Source: Leptospira andrefontaineae
GTDB lineage: Bacteria > Spirochaetota > Leptospiria > Leptospirales > Leptospiraceae
Direction of reading: 5' to 3'
Assembly: GCF_004770105.1 (NCBI RefSeq)
Contig: NZ_RQEY01000015.1
Coordinates: forward strand, 124,001 to 188,000
DNA: 64,000 nt
The translations under genes and the position numbers were made by a program. The notes beneath the pieces were generated by a model. That model ran no database searches and was not told the DNA's origin. It saw only the letters and a program-made list of their open reading frames with translations. Shown here piece by piece: positions 60,597-64,000 of this stretch (position 1 is its first letter; every line of letters starts with the position of its first letter).

Positions 60597-61744
60597 AAGA
60601 AGATCAAAAAGAACTGTTTCAAAAATTACTGGACGAAAGTTTCAGGAAAAAAGCGGCCTTAGAGCCTGGAGCAAAAGTTTCTGCGTTAGTCACTAGTTCT
60701 AAATCGGATTATGTTTTTATAAAGGTCCAAGGAGCAGGCCTCTCCGGGATTATCGCTTCGGATGAATTTACAGAAGCTCTTCCTAAACAGGGAGAAACTA
60801 TCGAGGCATATTTTTTACAGGAATCTTCCGGCGACCAATACTTCACCACTTGTTTGAATGGGGACACAATCTCCAAGGACATGGTATCTGTAGCTCATAC
60901 TGCTGAAATCCCAGTTTTAGGCCATATCATCGGCGTGAATGATGCCGGCGTAGAGGTTAAGTTAGGAGAACAAACAGGTTTTTGCCCATTCTCTCAATTG
61001 GATCCTGAGCTTAAAAAACAAAATAATGGGGTAGGGAAAAGGGTTCGTTTCCTCATTTCGGAAGTAGGAAATAAGGGAAAGATCATCGTTTCCCAAAAGA
61101 AAATCGCAGATAAAGAGAGAGAAGCTAAAATTTCAGTCCTGAAAGGTGAATTGAAGCCTGGAATGTTTGTCACTTGTAAGATCAAATCAGTTCACACATT
61201 CGGACTAATTGTAGAAGCGGACGGACTCACTGCACTTGTGCCTGCTTCCGAAGCAACTTTCAAAAAAGGAGCGGATCTTGCTAAAGATTTCCATCCTGGC
61301 CAAGTTCTGAGAGCAAAAGTTTTAAAATTAGATTGGGAAGAAGGAAAACATAGTTTTACCGTTAAGGATTTCCTAAAAGATCCTTGGGCCCAAAATGTTC
61401 CATTCAAAGAAGGTGATTTAGTTACCGGAACGGTAGAAAGTGTAAAACCTTTCGGAGTATTCGTAAAATTGAATGAACATTTTTCCGGACTGGTTCCCAA
61501 CAGGGAAACCGGATTACAAAATCGTACACCGGCTGCTCAACATTTTAAGATCGGAGATTCTGTTTCCGCATTCGTAACTGAAGTAAATCCTACAAAAAGA
61601 CAGATCTCACTTTCACTTACTAAAGCGAAAGAAGTTCAGGAAAGATTGGATTATAGTGGATACCTTTCCGAGGATACTTCTTCCACTGGATCTTTCGGTG
61701 CGATTCTTGCAAAATCCTTAAACAAGGGACAGAAAAAAGGATAA
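60593..61744 (+). CDS. S1-domain RNA-binding protein (ribosomal S1-like)
   Basis: 383 residues made of four S1 OB-fold repeats (about 20-95, 105-175, 185-265 and 280-360). The best are GMFVTCKIKSVHTFGLIVEA and GDLVTGTVESVKPFGVFVKL with RQISLSLTK. It is smaller than full ribosomal protein S1 (six domains) and lacks a second enzyme domain. It probably binds mRNA or rRNA. It is coupled to the amidohydrolase-like gene (ATGA), and the next ATG follows the stop codon directly. Confidence 0.88.
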   Translation: MKEDQKELFQKLLDESFRKKAALEPGAKVSALVTSSKSDYVFIKVQGAGLSGIIASDEFTEALPKQGETIEAYFLQESSGDQYFTTCLNGDTISKDMVSVAHTAEIPVLGHIIGVNDAGVEVKLGEQTGFCPFSQLDPELKKQNNGVGKRVRFLISEVGNKGKIIVSQKKIADKEREAKISVLKGELKPGMFVTCKIKSVHTFGLIVEADGLTALVPASEATFKKGADLAKDFHPGQVLRAKVLKLDWEEGKHSFTVKDFLKDPWAQNVPFKEGDLVTGTVESVKPFGVFVKLNEHFSGLVPNRETGLQNRTPAAQHFKIGDSVSAFVTEVNPTKRQISLSLTKAKEVQERLDYSGYLSEDTSSTGSFGAILAKSLNKGQKKG

Positions 61745-62206
61745 ATGGCTCTCCGGATCGCATTGTATCGACCGGAGATACCTCCCAATACGGGAAATAT
61801 CGCCCGACTATGCGTCGCCCTAGGAGCGGAGTTGCATATCGTAGGAGAACCTGCCTTCGAGTTGTCTGAAAAAGCGGCAAGAAGAGCAGGGTTAGATTAT
61901 TGGGATAAACTAAAATTGACTCTCCATCCTAGTTGGGAGACTTTCTCGGAATCCTTAGACACTAATTCCAAATTATATCTAATATCCACTAAGGGAAAAG
62001 TTTCTTATACTACTCCTCAGTATGGGGAGAATGACGTATTTTTATTCGGAAATGAAACATCAGGATTACCTCAGGAAATTTTTCAATCTAAGATCCCTAA
62101 TGGAATCCTTAGAATTCCGATGGAAGAAGATTGCAGATGTTTAAATTTGAGTAACGCAGTCGCGATAATCGCATACGAGGCATTGCGCCAAATCCGTCGT
62201 TGGTGA
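61745..62206 (+). CDS. trmL: tRNA (cytidine/uridine-34-2'-O)-methyltransferase
   Basis: 153 residues, a SpoU/TrmD-knot enzyme of minimal size. Motif 1 is PPNTGNIARLCVALGA, motif 2 is FLFGNETSGLP, motif 3 is RIPMEEDCRCLNLSNAVAI, which lacks the usual Arg-Ser of RSLNLS but keeps the Asn-Leu-Ser-Asn-Ala core. It methylates the wobble base of tRNA-Leu. Its ATG directly adjoins the S1 stop, with no gap. Confidence 0.93.
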   Translation: MALRIALYRPEIPPNTGNIARLCVALGAELHIVGEPAFELSEKAARRAGLDYWDKLKLTLHPSWETFSESLDTNSKLYLISTKGKVSYTTPQYGENDVFLFGNETSGLPQEIFQSKIPNGILRIPMEEDCRCLNLSNAVAIIAYEALRQIRRW

Positions 62207-62273
62207 ATCGGAAACTGTCTTCCGAAAAAAATCGGATTTACACCCCTCGAAAAAACCAGTCCTATGGAAAAAT

Positions 62274-62945
62274 ATGGGAATGTCCTTTTCCCTAGGAGAG
62301 ATAGAAGCCCGCATTAGGGAACTCCTAGCAAACGGTTTAACAGGTAATTCCCAGGATTTCCATGCGTGGATCCGTATGGACACTCTCCGAAAATTCAGGG
62401 AAGAACCTTCCTTCTCGCCTGATTGGGTTCCCAAAGTTCTAGATGAGCTTGTTACATCCGGAGAAGCAGCAAAAAGTAAATTAGATCCGAGAGAATATAC
62501 TCTCTCTGCAGAATCAACTCTACGCAAAAAAACTTCCAAAAACGAAGAATATCTTCTTCTTGGCCGCACCGAATTCCAACCAATGCAATATGTAAGAAGT
62601 AGAATGGAATCTTTCCTAAGAGCCAATGGAATAGATGAGGACATGATCGTGGACCTGACTATCGGTTCCATTGAAGCAGTCGAAAATGCTGTCAAATATG
62701 GTGACGGCGGTAATGTAGAAGTCGCATATACAATCGAAAAAAGTGGAATTTTTAAGATCCGACTGGTGAACAACCTAAGAGAATTGAATATCGAAGAAGA
62801 TATAGAAAGAGGAAAATTTTCTTCCACAGCCACTCTAATGAGGGGTATGATGGTTATGCAAAAATTATTCGATAAAATGGATCTGGAAATCTTAGAGGAT
62901 AAAAGACAGGCCTTATTTATGGCCGAAAAAATCCTTCCGAAGTAA
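62274..62945 (+). CDS. RsbW-like HATPase protein with N-terminal helical domain
   Basis: 223 residues. The first 85 are helical (FSLGEIEARIRELL, WVPKVLDELVTSGEA) and resemble a winged-helix fold. The rest is an anti-sigma-kinase-type HATPase: IGSIEAVENAVKYGDGG (N-box complete), RLVNNLRELN, and ATLMRGMMVMQKLFDKM in the place of the RsbW lid. It is a candidate serine kinase for the STAS antagonist at 35407, opposed by the SpoIIE phosphatases. The N-terminal domain could bind DNA or a sigma factor. The start may also be the ATG at 62280. Confidence 0.82.
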   Translation: MGMSFSLGEIEARIRELLANGLTGNSQDFHAWIRMDTLRKFREEPSFSPDWVPKVLDELVTSGEAAKSKLDPREYTLSAESTLRKKTSKNEEYLLLGRTEFQPMQYVRSRMESFLRANGIDEDMIVDLTIGSIEAVENAVKYGDGGNVEVAYTIEKSGIFKIRLVNNLRELNIEEDIERGKFSSTATLMRGMMVMQKLFDKMDLEILEDKRQALFMAEKILPK

Positions 62946-63002
62946 ATTCCGCAGTTTTAAGTTTTACACTTTTTTGATTTTCGGGTCTTTCTTTCTAAGA
63001 GT

Positions 63003-64000
63003 ATGTCTTCTATATTTAAAATCCATTCCAACTATAAAGCGGCCGGGGACCAAGTCCAAGCCATAGAAAAAATAGGCCAAGCATTCAAAAAAGGAGAAGA
63101 TAAGGTCACCTTAGTGGGTGTGACCGGCTCCGGTAAAACATTCACCATGGCACAGGTGATTGCAAATATGGGACTTCCTACCTTGGTCCTGTCGCATAAC
63201 AAAACTTTGGCGGCTCAGTTATTCCGAGAGTTTAAGGAGTTTTTCCCGGAGAATGCCGTAGAATACTTCGTTTCTTATTACGATTATTACCAACCAGAGG
63301 CATATGTACCTTCTTCGGATACTTTTATAGAAAAAGATATGTCAATGAACGAGGAGATTGATAAGCTCAGGCTTCGAGCAACTTCTTCTTTGTTGGAAAG
63401 AGACGATGTGGTGATTGTTAGTTCTGTCTCTTGTATTTACGGTTTAGGATCTCCGGAAGAATATGTGAACTCTGTGGTCGCATTGCAAAAAGGGGATATT
63501 ATAGATAGAGATCAGGTTATTCGCAAACTTCTTCATATACAATATAATCGTAATGATACCGACTTCTCTCGTGGGAATTTCAGAGTTAGGGGAGACTCTA
63601 TCGAAGTTTATCCTGCATATCATACAGATGCATTCAGGATCGAATTTTTCGGAGATGAAGTGGATTCAATTTCAAGAATTCATCCAGTTACTGCTCAGGT
63701 AATTGCGAAACAAGAGAAATGTTTTATCTATCCTGCAAAACACTTCATCATGGCTGCCCCTATGATAAAGGACGCTGTTAAAAGAATTAAAGATGAGATG
63801 GCTGAACAAGAGATCAAGTTCACCAAAGAGAATAAATTTTTAGAAGCACAACGTATCGTGTCCAGGACAAACTACGATATGGAAATGCTCCAAGAGATGG
63901 GATATTGTAACGGGATCGAAAATTATTCCCGTCATCTTACAGGAAGAAAAGAGGGAGAAAGACCTGCTTGTCTTATCGATTATTTCCGTGGAGATTTTTT
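63003..64000 (+). CDS. uvrB: excinuclease ABC subunit B (5' part, cut by window end)
   Basis: The frame is open from the ATG at 63003 to the edge, giving 332 codons of a protein usually near 660-670. Walker A is GVTGSGKT (39-46), followed by LSHNKTLAAQLF. The beta-hairpin that probes DNA has YYDYYQPEAYVPSSDTFIEKD. SSVSCIYGLGSPEEY comes later, and RVRGDSIEVYPAYH leads into domain 2. It recognises damaged DNA with UvrA and passes it to UvrC. AAGAG lies just upstream of the ATG. I see no LexA-type site in the 57-nt gap. Confidence 0.97.
   Translation, partial: MSSIFKIHSNYKAAGDQVQAIEKIGQAFKKGEDKVTLVGVTGSGKTFTMAQVIANMGLPTLVLSHNKTLAAQLFREFKEFFPENAVEYFVSYYDYYQPEAYVPSSDTFIEKDMSMNEEIDKLRLRATSSLLERDDVVIVSSVSCIYGLGSPEEYVNSVVALQKGDIIDRDQVIRKLLHIQYNRNDTDFSRGNFRVRGDSIEVYPAYHTDAFRIEFFGDEVDSISRIHPVTAQVIAKQEKCFIYPAKHFIMAAPMIKDAVKRIKDEMAEQEIKFTKENKFLEAQRIVSRTNYDMEMLQEMGYCNGIENYSRHLTGRKEGERPACLIDYFRGDF

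Overview
The window looks like a chromosomal segment of a leptospire (Spirochaetes, genus Leptospira). The composition is AT-leaning and many genes start with TTG or GTG. Lipoboxes are the relaxed spirochaetal type. There is a long FliD, an unusually dense set of histidine kinases and PP2C phosphatases, a PPK1-type polyphosphate kinase, and short dispersed palindromes between genes. The species cannot be fixed from sequence alone. I see no prophage, insertion sequence, CRISPR array, tRNA or rRNA.

Layout: 0-4.7 kb holds small proteins, a GNAT enzyme, an ECF sigma factor coupled to a ClpP, and a repeat-rich spacer. 4.7-10.4 kb (minus strand) holds two sensor kinases followed by an AmgK/MurU pair for cell-wall sugar salvage. 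10.4-13 kb holds a hydrolase and a LuxR-type regulator. 13-18.6 kb (minus) is a co-directional run ending in ppk1, a GlcD-like oxidase, a small membrane protein and a DUF374 acyltransferase. 18.7-29.4 kb (plus) holds DinB, an SH3 lipoprotein, a rhomboid-like protein, a kinase/response-regulator pair, an acyl-CoA dehydrogenase, and fliD with a partner. 29.4-33 kb is a tandem pair of membrane SpoIIE-type phosphatases. 33-45 kb is mostly housekeeping (ribF, manA, antiporter), plus a STAS protein and a 7TMR-DISM hybrid kinase. 45-46.4 kb is a solo motA and repeats. 46.4-54.1 kb is a GT2 synthase, then an unusual run of Zn protein, RnfC-like, RnfD-like, PtsN, OppB, OppC and PEGA protein. 54-64 kb holds HD and VOC proteins, folC, aroE, a GT2, an HATPase protein, an amidohydrolase-like protein, an S1 protein, trmL, an RsbW-like protein and the 5' part of uvrB.

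Two themes recur. The first is signalling. There are four histidine kinases, two separate response regulators, two SpoIIE phosphatases, a STAS antagonist, an RsbW-like kinase and two further HATPase-fold proteins. These are the pieces of phosphorelay and partner-switching circuits, dispersed across the window. The second is proteins that keep a fold but lose the catalytic signature: an amidohydrolase without most metal ligands, a rhomboid without its Ser/His, an RnfC without its FMN/NADH loop, and a HATPase without its Asn.

The best candidates for something new are these. One is a long hairpin that buries the ribosome-binding site of an exported protein directly behind the upstream stop codon (18266-18313). 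Another is the seven-gene run around the eroded Rnf-like pair. The third is the degenerate HATPase/zinc protein paired with an intact paralogue.
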